64,000 nt of DNA, taken from the NCBI GenBank assembly GCA_041393495.1, contig JAWKKA010000009.1, positions 1 to 64,000 on the forward strand, written 5' to 3'. Every line of letters begins with the position of its first letter. Position 1 is the first letter of the stretch. The DNA is from RHKX01 sp041393495 (GTDB lineage Bacteria; Actinomycetota; Thermoleophilia; Solirubrobacterales; 70-9). The notes below the pieces were generated by a model. The model was given only the letters and a program-made list of their open reading frames with translations. It made no database searches and had not been told where the DNA came from. The translations under genes were made by a program, and so were the position numbers. Below are positions 8,252 through 16,649 of the stretch, piece after piece.

Positions 8252-8872
8252 ATGGGAGTCCAGGAGCGCCGCGAGCGCGAGCGCGAGGCCCGCCGCAAGG
8301 CGGTGCTCGACGCCGCCCGCGAGCTCGTCCGCGAGCAGGGCTTCAACAGCACGACGACGAAGAAGATCGCCGAGCGCTGCGAGCTGTCGGAGGCGACCCT
8401 GTTCTGGTACTTCCGCAGCAAGGACGAGATCCTCACCTCGCTGCTGTTCGAGGGGATCGACTTCATGGCCCGCGGGCTCGAGGAGATCATCGCCGCCGGC
8501 GAGCCGGCGGAGCGGACGTTGCGGCGGATCTGGGACTTCTTCGCCGAGCTGCGCGAGGCGCATCCCGAGTACTACCAGGTGTTCGGCTACCTGGCCCACC
8601 CGCAGTCGACCGCGGCGGTCGACGACGAGATTCGCAGCGAGATCGCGCGGCGCTCCGGCGACGACTTCCGGATGCTCGCCGACTACCTCGCCACGGTCGT
8701 CGGCGGCGACGGCGGCCGCGTCGCGGCGGACCTGCTCTGGGGCAGCTTCGTCGGGCTGATGGTGCTGCGCGACTCGCGCGCCAACCTCGGCGCCACCGCC
8801 CATCCGACCGGGGCCGATCTCGACGCGGCCTTCCGACTGATCGTCAACGGCCTCGAGGACGGCCGGCGATGA
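8252..8872 (+). CDS. TetR-family transcriptional regulator
   Basis: This 206-residue protein has a basic N-terminal helix rich in Arg/Glu followed by a TetR helix-turn-helix (TTTKKIAERCELSEATLFWYF, residues about 33-53) and the typical FRSKDEILTSLL continuation. The remaining helical domain would bind an effector, plausibly an acyl-CoA intermediate of this pathway. It lies three bases after the acyl-CoA dehydrogenase and overlaps the next dehydrogenase by four bases. It is therefore transcribed within the operon it presumably controls. Its operator is probably upstream of the window's left edge. Confidence 0.92.
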   Translation: MGVQERREREREARRKAVLDAARELVREQGFNSTTTKKIAERCELSEATLFWYFRSKDEILTSLLFEGIDFMARGLEEIIAAGEPAERTLRRIWDFFAELREAHPEYYQVFGYLAHPQSTAAVDDEIRSEIARRSGDDFRMLADYLATVVGGDGGRVAADLLWGSFVGLMVLRDSRANLGATAHPTGADLDAAFRLIVNGLEDGRR

Positions 8873-9921
8873 GCGCGATGCTCGCCGCCCGGCTCGTCTC
8901 GCCGGGTGCGCCGCTGCGCATCGAGGAGGTGGCGGTGCCCGAGCCCGGTCCGGGCGAGGCGCTCGTGCGGGTGCACGCCTGCGGGCTCTGCGGCACCGAC
9001 CTGCACCTGGCCGTCGACGGCGACCTCCCGGTCGAGCGGACCCCGATCACGCTCGGCCACGAGGCGGCCGGCGTCGTCGTCGCGGTCGGCCCCGGCGGCG
9101 ACGCGGGCGAGGAGGGCCGGCGGGTGGCCCTGTTTCCCGCCGCCTCGTGCGGGCGCTGCCGCTTCTGCCACGCCGGCCGCGAAGCGCTCTGCGAGTCGGC
9201 GAAGGTCTACGGGATGGCCCGCGACGGCGGGCTGGCCGAGTACGTGGCCGTCCCGGCGCGGTCGCTGTTGCCGCTGCCCGACGGCGTCCCCTTCGACGTC
9301 GGCGCGATCGTCACCGACGGCGTCGCCACCCCCTTTCACGCCCTCCGCTCCCGCGGCCGCCTGCGGGCGGGCGAGAGCGTCGGGATCTTCGGCTGCGGCG
9401 GGCTCGGCACCCACGCGATCGCGCTCGCGCGGCTGATGGGCGCGGCGCCGATCGTCGCCGTCGACGTCGATTCGCGAGCCCGCGAGCGCGCGCTCGCGCT
9501 CGGCGCCGACGCCGCCATCGACCCGGGCGAGGGGGACCTCGCCCGGGCGGTGCGGGCGACCGCCGGGGGCGGCCTCGACCTGGCGCTCGAGCTGGTCGGC
9601 CGGCCCGACACGGTCGAGGGGGCGGTGCGCTGCCTCGGCAAGGGCGGGCGCGCCGTCGTCGTCGGCGTCGGCCCGGAGCGGGCGTCGCTGCCGCCGCTGG
9701 TGGCCTTCGTCGGCCGTGAGCAGGCCGTGCTCGGCTCCTTCGGCGCCGACCGCGCCGACAGCGCCGACCTCTACGCGCTGATCGCCGCCGGCCGCCTCGA
9801 CCTGAGCGGGTCGATCTCGGCCCGCTACCCGCTGGCGGAGGCCGACGCGGCGCTGCAGCACCTCGCCCGCGACCGCGGCCGGGTGGTTAGGATCGTCGTC
9901 GAGACCGGAGCCCGACCCTGA
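8869..9921 (+). CDS. Zinc-dependent alcohol dehydrogenase (MDR family)
   Basis: The protein has 350 residues and starts at the ATG overlapping the TetR stop. It shows the catalytic zinc site (ACGLCGTD and GHEAAG), a four-Cys structural zinc loop (CGRCRFCHAGREALC, about residues 92-106) and a Rossmann nucleotide-binding segment (GIFGCGGLGTHAI, about 175). It should oxidise a secondary alcohol or hydroxyacyl-CoA with NAD(P). The operon context, with crotonases and an acyl-CoA dehydrogenase, resembles the 6-hydroxycyclohexene-carbonyl-CoA dehydrogenase setting, but that specific activity cannot be claimed. Confidence 0.9.
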   Translation: MSAMLAARLVSPGAPLRIEEVAVPEPGPGEALVRVHACGLCGTDLHLAVDGDLPVERTPITLGHEAAGVVVAVGPGGDAGEEGRRVALFPAASCGRCRFCHAGREALCESAKVYGMARDGGLAEYVAVPARSLLPLPDGVPFDVGAIVTDGVATPFHALRSRGRLRAGESVGIFGCGGLGTHAIALARLMGAAPIVAVDVDSRARERALALGADAAIDPGEGDLARAVRATAGGGLDLALELVGRPDTVEGAVRCLGKGGRAVVVGVGPERASLPPLVAFVGREQAVLGSFGADRADSADLYALIAAGRLDLSGSISARYPLAEADAALQHLARDRGRVVRIVVETGARP

Positions 9922-9956
9922 GCGCAGACACCGCCGAGCGGATCGTCAAGATCACG

Positions 9957-10358
9957 ATGCGGCTCCTCGCCGCCACCTTCGCCGTGGTCGGGATCCTCTT
10001 CATCGCGACCCCGGACGGGGTGATCGACACCCTCGACGACCTCGGCGGGCGGCTCGGCGACTTCGCCGCCGGGCCCGCCAGCGATCAGCGCCTCTGGGTG
10101 GCGCTCGCGTTCGCCTACATGACTGTGATCACCGGCCTGGCGCTGGTCATCTCGCTCGACGTGGTCCGCTACCGGCCGCTGCTGCTCGTGCTGGCGGCCG
10201 GCAAGGCGGCCTCGTCGCTCGCCGCCGGCGCGTACTTCCTCTTCGACGAGGACGTCTTCGCCTACCTGCTCAACTTCATCGTCGACGGCGGGCTCGTCGT
10301 CCTCGCGCTCGCCTGCTGGGCGCTCGCCGGCAGGGTCGAGGGCCACGCCCCCGGCTGA
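9957..10358 (+). CDS. Small membrane protein, unknown function
   Basis: The product has 133 residues from the ATG at 9957, with about four hydrophobic segments (residues 1-17, 43-68, 75-92 and 100-122) and a charged C-terminus. No family is recognised with confidence. The frame is open back to a CTG at 9918 that overlaps the dehydrogenase stop (CTGA). Using it would add a short charged leader (SADTAERIVKIT) and give tight coupling like the other genes of this operon. It sits directly before the GMC oxidoreductase and may serve as its membrane partner or anchor, which is an inference from position only. Confidence 0.65.
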   Translation: MRLLAATFAVVGILFIATPDGVIDTLDDLGGRLGDFAAGPASDQRLWVALAFAYMTVITGLALVISLDVVRYRPLLLVLAAGKAASSLAAGAYFLFDEDVFAYLLNFIVDGGLVVLALACWALAGRVEGHAPG

Positions 10359-10397
10359 AGGAGCGCCCCGGGCCTCGCGGCGCCGGAGCGGGCGACG

Positions 10398-12269
10398 TTG
10401 CGCGCCTTCGCCGCGGCGCTGCTGCCCGCCGGCGCCCGTCTGCCCGGTGCCGAGACGGACGGCGGCGTGCCGGTCGCGGTCCCGGTCGAGTCGCTGCTCG
10501 CCGCGCTGCCCGGCCGGACCCGGGCGGCCCTGCGGCTCGGTCTGCGGGCATTCGAGCTCTCGTCGTTCCCGCGCCGGTTCTCGCGGCTCGGGCTCGAGCG
10601 GCGCAGCGCCCACATCGACCGGATGGCGCGCGGACGCTGGGGGCTGGCCCGGGACCTGACGCTGCTCCTCAAGGGACTCGCCTGCCTCGGCTATGCCGGC
10701 GACGCCCGGGTCCGGGCGGCGACCGGCTGGGAGCCCGGCTGCGAGCTCGCCGGCCCGGCGGCGCCCGGCTGCGGGGACACGCCGGCACTCGACCCGGCGG
10801 CGCTCGTCCCGCCAGCCGGAGGCGAGAGCTGCGACGTCGCGATCGTCGGCTCGGGGGCGGGCGGCGCCGCCGCGGCCCGCGTCCTCGCCGAGGCCGGGCT
10901 CGACGTCGTCGTCGTCGAGCAGGGCGACTACCACGACGGCGCCGACTACCCGTCCGATCCGCTCGCGGCGCTGCTGGCGCTCTACCGCGACGGCGGCCTG
11001 ACGGTCTGCGAGGGCCGGCCGTCGGTCCCGGTCCCGGTCGGGCGCTGCGTCGGCGGGACGACGGTGATCAACTCCGGCACCTGCCTGCGGGCGCCCGACG
11101 ACGTCCTGCTGCGCTGGCGCGATCAGCACGGCGTGAGCTGGGCGACCGAGCTCGACGGCCGCTTCGAGGCAATCGAGGCGGCGCTCGGCGTCACCGCGGT
11201 CGATCCGGCGACGGCCGGCCGCAACGCGGAGCTCTGCCGGCTCGGCGCCGAGGCGCTCGGCGCCTCGAACCGCCCGATCACCCGCAACGCGCCGCCGCTA
11301 CGGCGCTGCGCGAGCTGCGCGACGGGCTGCCCGCTCGACGCCAAGCAGGCGATGCACGTCTCCGAGCTGCCCGGCGCCGTCGCCGCCGGGGCGCGGGTCC
11401 GGGCCGGCGTCCGCGCCGGCCGGGTCCTCGTCGAGCGGGGCCGCGCGGTCGGGGTCGAGGGCAGCATCGACGGGCGGCGGCGCCCGTGGGAGCTGCGTGC
11501 CCGCGCGGTCGTGCTCGCCGCCGGCGCTTTCGGGACGCCCGAGCTGCTGCTCCGCCAGGGGATCGCGAACGGCTCCGGAATGGTCGGCCGCGGCCTGCGC
11601 ATCCACCCGGCCTGCTGGGTCGGCGCCCGCTACGACGAGGAGGTGCGGGGCTGGGACGGCGTGATGCAGAGCTGGCTCGTCGACGAGTGGATCGACCGCG
11701 GGCTCTTCCTCGAGGCGACCTTCACCCCGCTCGCCTTCGCCGCTCCCTCGCTGCCGGGCGCCGGCCCCGGGCTGACGGCGCGGATCGAGGAGTTCGACCG
11801 GCTCGGCGTGATCGGGGTGCACCTCTCCGAGCGCTCCGAGGGGCGCGTCCGCGCCCGCGGCGCGACGCTGCGGATGAGCTACGAGCTCGGCGACGACGAC
11901 GCGGCGACGCTCCGCTTCGGCATCGCCCGCGCCGCCGAGATCCACTTCGCCGCCGGGGCCCGCGAGGTCTACCCGCCGCTCGCCCGGGTGCCGACGCTTC
12001 GTCCCGGCGAGCAGGGGAACGTCGTCGAGCGTGGCCGCCACTCGCCCGCCGAGCTGCGCCTCGAGGCTTTCCACCCGATGGGGACGGCGCGGATCGGCGC
12101 CGACCCGCGCCGCTCGGTCGTCGCCCCGAGCGGCGAGTGTCACGACCTCCCGGGCCTGTTCGTCGCCGACGCGAGCCTGTTCCCGACCTCCGTCAAGGCG
12201 AACCCGATGCTGACGATCATGGCCTGCGCGCAGCAGGTCGCGGCGGGGATCGCCGAGCGTCTCGCCTGA
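10398..12269 (+). CDS. GMC-family FAD oxidoreductase (long-chain alcohol oxidase-like)
   Basis: This protein of about 623 residues has an N-terminal helical cap (ATLRAFAAALLPAG) seen in fatty-alcohol oxidases, and the FAD-binding Rossmann motif DVAIVGSGAGGAAAARVLAEA around residues 148-168. The GGTTVINSGTC segment and the C-terminal GMC signature (PMGTARIG, then FVADASLFPTSVKANPMLTIMA) follow. A Cys cluster (RRCASCATGCPLDAKQ, about residue 305) matches the cysteine motif of long-chain alcohol oxidases/dehydrogenases. The TTG at 10398 is the only usual start codon after an in-frame stop; homology seems to begin slightly before it, so the start is uncertain. Oxidation of a hydrophobic alcohol is expected. 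Confidence 0.87.
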   Translation: MRAFAAALLPAGARLPGAETDGGVPVAVPVESLLAALPGRTRAALRLGLRAFELSSFPRRFSRLGLERRSAHIDRMARGRWGLARDLTLLLKGLACLGYAGDARVRAATGWEPGCELAGPAAPGCGDTPALDPAALVPPAGGESCDVAIVGSGAGGAAAARVLAEAGLDVVVVEQGDYHDGADYPSDPLAALLALYRDGGLTVCEGRPSVPVPVGRCVGGTTVINSGTCLRAPDDVLLRWRDQHGVSWATELDGRFEAIEAALGVTAVDPATAGRNAELCRLGAEALGASNRPITRNAPPLRRCASCATGCPLDAKQAMHVSELPGAVAAGARVRAGVRAGRVLVERGRAVGVEGSIDGRRRPWELRARAVVLAAGAFGTPELLLRQGIANGSGMVGRGLRIHPACWVGARYDEEVRGWDGVMQSWLVDEWIDRGLFLEATFTPLAFAAPSLPGAGPGLTARIEEFDRLGVIGVHLSERSEGRVRARGATLRMSYELGDDDAATLRFGIARAAEIHFAAGAREVYPPLARVPTLRPGEQGNVVERGRHSPAELRLEAFHPMGTARIGADPRRSVVAPSGECHDLPGLFVADASLFPTSVKANPMLTIMACAQQVAAGIAERLA

Positions 12270-12446
12270 GCGCGGACGGCTGCGGGCTCAGCTGCCGCCC
12301 CGGCTCGCCGGCGGCGCCGGCGGACGTCCGGGTCCGCGGCGCCGCTGCGATCGCCACACAGCAGCGCTGGCGGAGATTCGCCACTCATGGAGCAGCGAAC
12401 GCCCGCCACCGCGGTTCCGGCGGTCAGCGGCGCCACGCCGACGCCG

Positions 12447-13232
12447 TCACCTCCCCTCCCGGTAGGAGACGAGCTCGGCCCGGCCCCCGTCGCCGTCGGT
12501 GTGGACGCTGAGCACCATGCCGACGCCCGGGGCGTAGAGCTTCAGCTCCTCGACCCGCGGCTCGGTCGGGACCAGGTCCCGGGTCATGACGACGTCGCGG
12601 TCGAAGAAGCCGAACGGCACCTCGACCTGCTCGGCGCCGCGGGTGACGATCGCGCCGTGGTCCTCGGCCTCGCCGGCGTAGTACTCCTGCCGGTAGGACA
12701 TCCCCGGCTCGGGGTCGGCGGGCATCGCGATCCCCGCCTCGGCGCCGTCGACGCCGGCCTCGAACGACCCGGCGCGGGTCGTGATCTGTCCGTTGCGGTA
12801 CTCGGCCGTGCGCTCGCCCAGGTACCAGACGTTGCCGTCCGAGTCCTGCGCGAACCAGTCGTCGGTGATCTCGATCGGCTCGCCGCCCTCGCTGACGATA
12901 TCGCGGACGACCCGCGCCTCGACCCCGTTGGCGATCGTCCGCGTCCGGTCGGTGACCGTGACGACGACCCGCTGCTCGGACCCGGTCGTGTCGGTCTCGC
13001 GGTAGACCCAGCGGCTGCCCGGGCTCATCGGCAGCCACGGGTTGTCGATCGCGGTCGTGAACTCCGCCGGGTCGAGCGTGACCGGCTCGCCGCCCCGGGG
13101 CAGCGACCCGGCGGCGTCGGTCGCGGTGGCATCGCCGCCACAGCCGCCGATGGCGGCCGCCGTCACCGCGATGGCTGCGACCGCCACGGCCGCGAGGCGG
13201 GAGCGGAAGCCCGCTCGTGCTGTCGGAATCAT
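12447..13232 (-). CDS. Secreted lipoprotein, unknown function
   Basis: This 261-residue protein has a signal peptide ending in a lipobox-like AIGGCGG (Cys at about residue 31) and is probably anchored to the outer face of the membrane. The mature part is beta-strand rich with many Asp/Glu and aromatic residues (NPWLPMSPGSRWVYRE, VEVPFGFFDRDVV). It resembles secreted proteins of actinobacteria that follow the pattern NPYWPLxPGxxWxYxx, of unknown function. It is divergent from the two-component system. Three TTTCAT-type repeats in the shared region (13297-13335) suggest control by that response regulator. Confidence 0.75.
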   Translation of the reverse strand: MIPTARAGFRSRLAAVAVAAIAVTAAAIGGCGGDATATDAAGSLPRGGEPVTLDPAEFTTAIDNPWLPMSPGSRWVYRETDTTGSEQRVVVTVTDRTRTIANGVEARVVRDIVSEGGEPIEITDDWFAQDSDGNVWYLGERTAEYRNGQITTRAGSFEAGVDGAEAGIAMPADPEPGMSYRQEYYAGEAEDHGAIVTRGAEQVEVPFGFFDRDVVMTRDLVPTEPRVEELKLYAPGVGMVLSVHTDGDGGRAELVSYREGR

Positions 13233-13296
13233 CGTGCACCTCCGTGCTCTGCGGCCGCCGGCGGCGGCTCGTTCCCGACCGTCCTACGCGGCGGCG

Positions 13297-13335
13297 ATGA
13301 AACCGCCGTGATCGGCCGATGAAGCGAGGATGAAA
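13297..13335 (-). promoter_or_regulatory. Phased TTTCAT repeats before the lipoprotein gene
   Basis: Read on the minus strand there are three copies: TTTCAT (13330-13335), CTTCAT (13319-13324) and TTTCAT (13297-13302). Their spacing is exactly 11 and 22 bp. Direct repeats with one-turn spacing are the usual binding format of OmpR/PhoB-type response regulators. The block lies 65-103 bp before the lipoprotein start. Confidence 0.6.
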
Positions 13336-13363
13336 GGGTCGTGGCGGCGACAACCGAGCGGGC

Positions 13364-13380
13364 TTTCATGCCACGTTCAT
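13364..13380 (+). promoter_or_regulatory. Phased TTTCAT repeat before the response regulator gene
   Basis: TTTCAT (13364-13369), five bases, then GTTCAT (13375-13380): a direct repeat with 11-bp period ending 25 bp before the response regulator start. It matches the repeats on the divergent lipoprotein side and before the PepSY-like gene. It is therefore a candidate autoregulatory site. Confidence 0.6.
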
Positions 13381-13405
13381 CTGCAAGCCTGAGGGTGAGG
13401 CGACG

Positions 13406-14083
13406 ATGCGAGTCCTGATCGTCGAGGACGAGGCGAAGATGTCCGCGCTGCTGCGGCGCGGCCTGCGCGCCGAGGGCATGGCGGTGGACGTCACCGCCAG
13501 CGGCGAGGACGCGCTCTGGATGGCGGGCTCGACCGATTACGACGCGATCGTGCTCGACGTGATGCTGCCCGGGATCGACGGGATCGAGGTCTGCCGTCGC
13601 CTCCGCGCCGACGGGGTCTGGGCGCCGATCCTGATGCTGACCGCGCGCGACGGCGTCGCCGACCGCGTCGCCGGCCTCGACGAAGGCGCCGACGACTACC
13701 TGACCAAGCCGTTCTCATATGCCGAGCTGCTCGCCCGGCTGCGGGCGCTCGGGCGGCGCGGCGCCGGCGAGCGCCCGGTCCGGCTCGAGGTCGGCGATCT
13801 CGCGCTCGAGCCCGCCTCGCGCCGCGTCTGGCGGGGCGAGGCGGAGATCGACCTGTCGGCGAAGGAGTTCGCGCTGCTCGAGGTGTTCATGCGCCATCCG
13901 GGCGACGTGCTGTCGCGGTTTCAGCTTCTCGAGCACGCCTGGGACTACGACTACGAGAACCGCTCGAACGTGGTCGATTCGTTCGTGCGGCTGCTGCGCC
14001 GGAAGATCGACAAGCCGTTCGGCACCAGCTCGATCGAGACCGTCCGCGGCGCCGGCTACCGGCTCCGCAGCGGGAAGTCGTGA
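13406..14083 (+). CDS. OmpR/PhoB-family response regulator
   Basis: This 225-residue protein has a receiver domain with the acidic pocket (VEDEAK), the phosphoacceptor Asp in IVLDVMLPGIDG (about residue 51), the conserved Thr/Ala region LMLTARD and the Lys of YLTKPFSYAE (about 101). A C-terminal winged-helix DNA-binding domain follows (LSAKEFALLEVFMRHPG, then NVVDSFVRLLRRKID and IETVRGAGYRLR). It overlaps the sensor kinase gene by four bases, so the pair is co-translated. TTTCAT-type repeats near its own promoter suggest autoregulation. Confidence 0.95.
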   Translation: MRVLIVEDEAKMSALLRRGLRAEGMAVDVTASGEDALWMAGSTDYDAIVLDVMLPGIDGIEVCRRLRADGVWAPILMLTARDGVADRVAGLDEGADDYLTKPFSYAELLARLRALGRRGAGERPVRLEVGDLALEPASRRVWRGEAEIDLSAKEFALLEVFMRHPGDVLSRFQLLEHAWDYDYENRSNVVDSFVRLLRRKIDKPFGTSSIETVRGAGYRLRSGKS

Positions 14084-15462
14084 GCCGGCTGCCGATCAGG
14101 GCACGGGTGACGCTCGCGTTCGCCGGCGTGATGGCGATCCTGCTCGCCGGCCTCGGCCTGTTCATCTACCTCCGTTACGAATCGCACCTCAACGAGACGA
14201 TCGAGCAGGGGCTCAGGTCGCGGGCCACCGAGGCGCGCGCCGCGGTGCTCGCCGGCGGCGGGCCGCGACTCGGGCGCGCGACCGGCGCCGGCGGGCTCGC
14301 CGAGCTCGACGAGAGCTTCGCGCAGCTCATCACGGCCTCCGGGCGCGTCATCGACGCCAGCCCGCACGTCGGGACCGAGCCGGTGCTGAGCGCGGACCAG
14401 CTCGCCGCCGCCGCCGCCGGGCCGATCCTGTTCGACGCGCCGCCGCCGCCGGGCGTCGAGGGCGAGGTCCGGGTCCTCGCCACCGCCGCGACCGGCGGGC
14501 CGGGCAGCGACATCATCGTCGTCGGCGCCTCGCTCGACGACCGCGACGAGGCGCTCGCCAACCTCGCGACCCTGCTCCTCGTCGGCGGACCGGTCGCGCT
14601 GCTGCTCGCCTCCCTCGCCGGCTACCTCAGCATCGGCGCGGCGCTCCGGCCGGTCGAGGACATGCGCCGCCGCGCCGCCGCGCTCTCGGGGTCCGACCTC
14701 GGCGAGCGGCTGCCGGTCGGGGGAGTCGAGGACGAGATCCACCGGCTCGGCGAGACGCTGAACGGGATGCTCGACCGCGTCGAGGCCGGGGTCAGGCGCG
14801 AGCGGGCGTTCGTCGACGACGCCAGCCACGAGCTGCGGACGCCGCTGGCGCTGCTCAAGACCGAGCTCGAGGTCGCCGAGCGCTACTCCGACGACCCCGG
14901 CGACCTGCGCGCGGCGATCGCCTCGGCTCGGGCCGAGGTCGACCGGCTGATCGAGCTCGCCGAGGCGCTGCTCGTCGTCGCCCGGGCGGACGAGGGCCAA
15001 CTCCCGCTCGACCGCCGGCGGCTCACCGTGGCGGAGCTGCTGGCGGATGTCGTCGAGCGGTCCGGCCCACGGCTGCGCGAGGAGGGCCGCCCGCTTCGGA
15101 TCGAGCCGAACGGCGGCCTCGCCGTCAGCGCCGACCGCGCCCGGGCCGGGCAGGCGCTCACGAACCTCGTCGAGAACGCGGTCCGGCACGGAGGCGGCCC
15201 GATCCGACTCCGGGCCGAGCCGGCCGGCGACCTCGTCGAGATCCACGTCGAGGACTCCGGGCCCGGCTTTCCGGACGGGTTCCTGCCGCGCGCGTTCGAA
15301 CGCTTCAGCCGCGCCGATCCGGGTCGGTCCGGGGCCGGCTACGGCCTCGGGCTGGCGATCGTCGACGCGATCGCCCGCGCCCACGGCGGTCGCTCGGGGG
15401 TCGCGAACCGGCCCGGCGGCGGCGCCGACGCCTGGATCGCTCTGCCGGCCGCCGACCGCTGA
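14080..15462 (+). CDS. Membrane sensor histidine kinase
   Basis: This 460-residue kinase begins with a GTG overlapping the regulator's stop. A first membrane segment (about residues 10-30) is followed by an extracytoplasmic sensor part of about 130 residues, then a second membrane segment (about 160-183) and a HAMP linker (ALRPVEDMRRRA). The dimerisation helix carries the phosphorylated His (DDASHELRTPLALLK, about residue 250). The ATPase domain shows the N box (NLVENAVRHG), G1 (EDSGPGFP) and G2 (GAGYGLGLAIV). It phosphorylates the adjacent regulator. The small sensor domain is Ala/Gly-rich and of unknown ligand. Confidence 0.95.
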   Translation: MSRLPIRARVTLAFAGVMAILLAGLGLFIYLRYESHLNETIEQGLRSRATEARAAVLAGGGPRLGRATGAGGLAELDESFAQLITASGRVIDASPHVGTEPVLSADQLAAAAAGPILFDAPPPPGVEGEVRVLATAATGGPGSDIIVVGASLDDRDEALANLATLLLVGGPVALLLASLAGYLSIGAALRPVEDMRRRAAALSGSDLGERLPVGGVEDEIHRLGETLNGMLDRVEAGVRRERAFVDDASHELRTPLALLKTELEVAERYSDDPGDLRAAIASARAEVDRLIELAEALLVVARADEGQLPLDRRRLTVAELLADVVERSGPRLREEGRPLRIEPNGGLAVSADRARAGQALTNLVENAVRHGGGPIRLRAEPAGDLVEIHVEDSGPGFPDGFLPRAFERFSRADPGRSGAGYGLGLAIVDAIARAHGGRSGVANRPGGGADAWIALPAADR

Positions 15463-15490
15463 GCGGCTCCTCGCCGTACCACCGGCTCTC

Positions 15491-15507
15491 TTTCATCGTC
15501 GTTTCAC
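15491..15507 (+). promoter_or_regulatory. Phased TTTCAT/TTTCAC repeat before PepSY-like gene
   Basis: TTTCAT (15491-15496) and TTTCAC (15502-15507) form a direct repeat with 11-bp period, 53-69 bp before the small exported protein. The match to the repeats at 13297-13335 and 13364-13380 suggests a third target of the same response regulator. Confidence 0.55.
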
Positions 15508-15559
15508 CGCCCCTCCGTAGAACCGACGGCAATCCGCACCCGAACGAAGGAGATGAACG

Positions 15560-15886
15560 ATGGAGCTCAAGCGCAAGTACGTGGCGGTCGCTGCCGCGAT
15601 CGCCGCGCTCGGCGCCGGCACCGGCGTCGCGCTGGCGAGGGCCGGCAGCGACGACGACGCCGCCGAGCAGGTGAGCGGCCCCGACGCGGCCAAGGCGAAG
15701 GCCGCGGCCCTCGCGGTGACCGGAGGCGGCACCGCCAACGCGGTCGAACGCGACGACGAGGACGGCGCCGTCTGGGAGGTCGAGGTGAGAAGGCCCGACG
15801 GGCAGACCGTCGACGTCCGCCTCGACGGCGATTACGGCAAGGTCGCGGTCGAGAGCGACTCCGAGGAGGCGGACGACTCCGACTGA
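15560..15886 (+). CDS. Small exported PepSY-like protein
   Basis: The product has 108 residues. A signal peptide or membrane anchor spans residues 5-26 (VAVAAAIAALGAGTGVALA), followed by one PepSY-like unit with the AKAAALAVTGGGTANAVERD helix-strand and the strand pair WEVEVRRPDGQTVDVRLDG. The C-terminus is strongly acidic. PepSY domains occur in exported inhibitors and in proteins coupled to two-component systems. A clear AAGGAG ribosome binding site lies 7 bases before the ATG. It follows the kinase by about 100 bases and its promoter carries the TTTCAT repeat, so it is probably a target or feedback partner of that system. Confidence 0.8.
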   Translation: MELKRKYVAVAAAIAALGAGTGVALARAGSDDDAAEQVSGPDAAKAKAAALAVTGGGTANAVERDDEDGAVWEVEVRRPDGQTVDVRLDGDYGKVAVESDSEEADDSD

Positions 15887-15971
15887 ACGGTCGGCGGGCG
15901 TCGGCCCGCGCCTTCCGAACCCGGTCCCGCGAGCGGCCCGGCGAAGCCGCGGGCACCGCCCGACCGGACAT

Positions 15972-16009
15972 GCGAGCGGCCCGGCGGCCGAAGCCGCCGG
16001 GCCGCTCGC
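15972..16009. terminator. Perfect 17-bp GC-rich hairpin between convergent genes
   Basis: A 17-base arm (15972-15988) pairs perfectly with 15993-16009 across a CGAA loop. It sits between two convergent genes ending at 15886 and 16028. No T-run follows, as is common in GC-rich actinobacteria, so a bidirectional terminator is likely but not proven. Confidence 0.7.
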
Positions 16010-16027
16010 CCCGTCGTGATCGATCGG

Positions 16028-16414
16028 CTAGCGATCGATCGTCTTCGAGGTGTCGCCCTTGCAGTAGTCGGTCTTGGCGACCTTGGCGTAGAAGCTGCCG
16101 TGCTTGTAGCCGGAGTTGCCGATCGACCACATGTACTTGGCGCCGTTCGGCTGCGCGGTGTCGGTGCCGATCTTCAGGTCGTGCTTGGGGTCCTGGGCGG
16201 AGCCGAGCTGCTTGAAGACCTTGACCTTGCGATCGACGGCGCAGTTGGGGGCGTCGTCGCTTTTGACGTAGCCGTAGTAGTCGCCGCCCTGGCCCTTGAT
16301 CGTGACCTTCGTCGCGGCCTTGCCGGCGGCCTCGGCGGAGGCGACGACGGCGAGCGCGCTGAGCGCGACGGCGAGGACGGTGAGGACGGTGCGGATCTTG
16401 CTGCGGTTGAACAT
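16028..16414 (-). CDS. Small secreted protein, unknown function
   Basis: The product has 128 residues with a signal peptide (MFNRSKIRTVLTVLAVALSA, cleavage likely after AEA near residue 29). The mature part is about 100 residues, lysine-rich, with two Cys (APNCAVDRK and TDYCKGD) that could form a disulphide. It has a KVTIKGQGGDYYGYVKSD strand pattern reminiscent of small beta-sandwich exported proteins of actinobacteria. The start was chosen at the ATG with GGGAG eight bases upstream; a longer frame to 16579 lacks such a site. No function is recognised. Confidence 0.75.
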   Translation of the reverse strand: MFNRSKIRTVLTVLAVALSALAVVASAEAAGKAATKVTIKGQGGDYYGYVKSDDAPNCAVDRKVKVFKQLGSAQDPKHDLKIGTDTAQPNGAKYMWSIGNSGYKHGSFYAKVAKTDYCKGDTSKTIDR

Positions 16415-16649
16415 CGGTTGCTCCCTTTCGGAGTGGTTTGACCTTGCCCGACCATGATCAGCCCGATTGCCGGCCGCGAACAGGGGCCCGCGGGGTGAAC
16501 TCGGCCACACCCTGCGGGCGGGGGGGTTCAGCCCGTCTGGCGCCGGGCTGCAGCTGATGATGAGGTGCTGCTCGGGCACCGTATGCGGACCTTCGAGAGA
16601 CGCGGCGCCGTCGGAGCGAGGAGGCCCCGGAGCCCGCCGGCCACGACGG

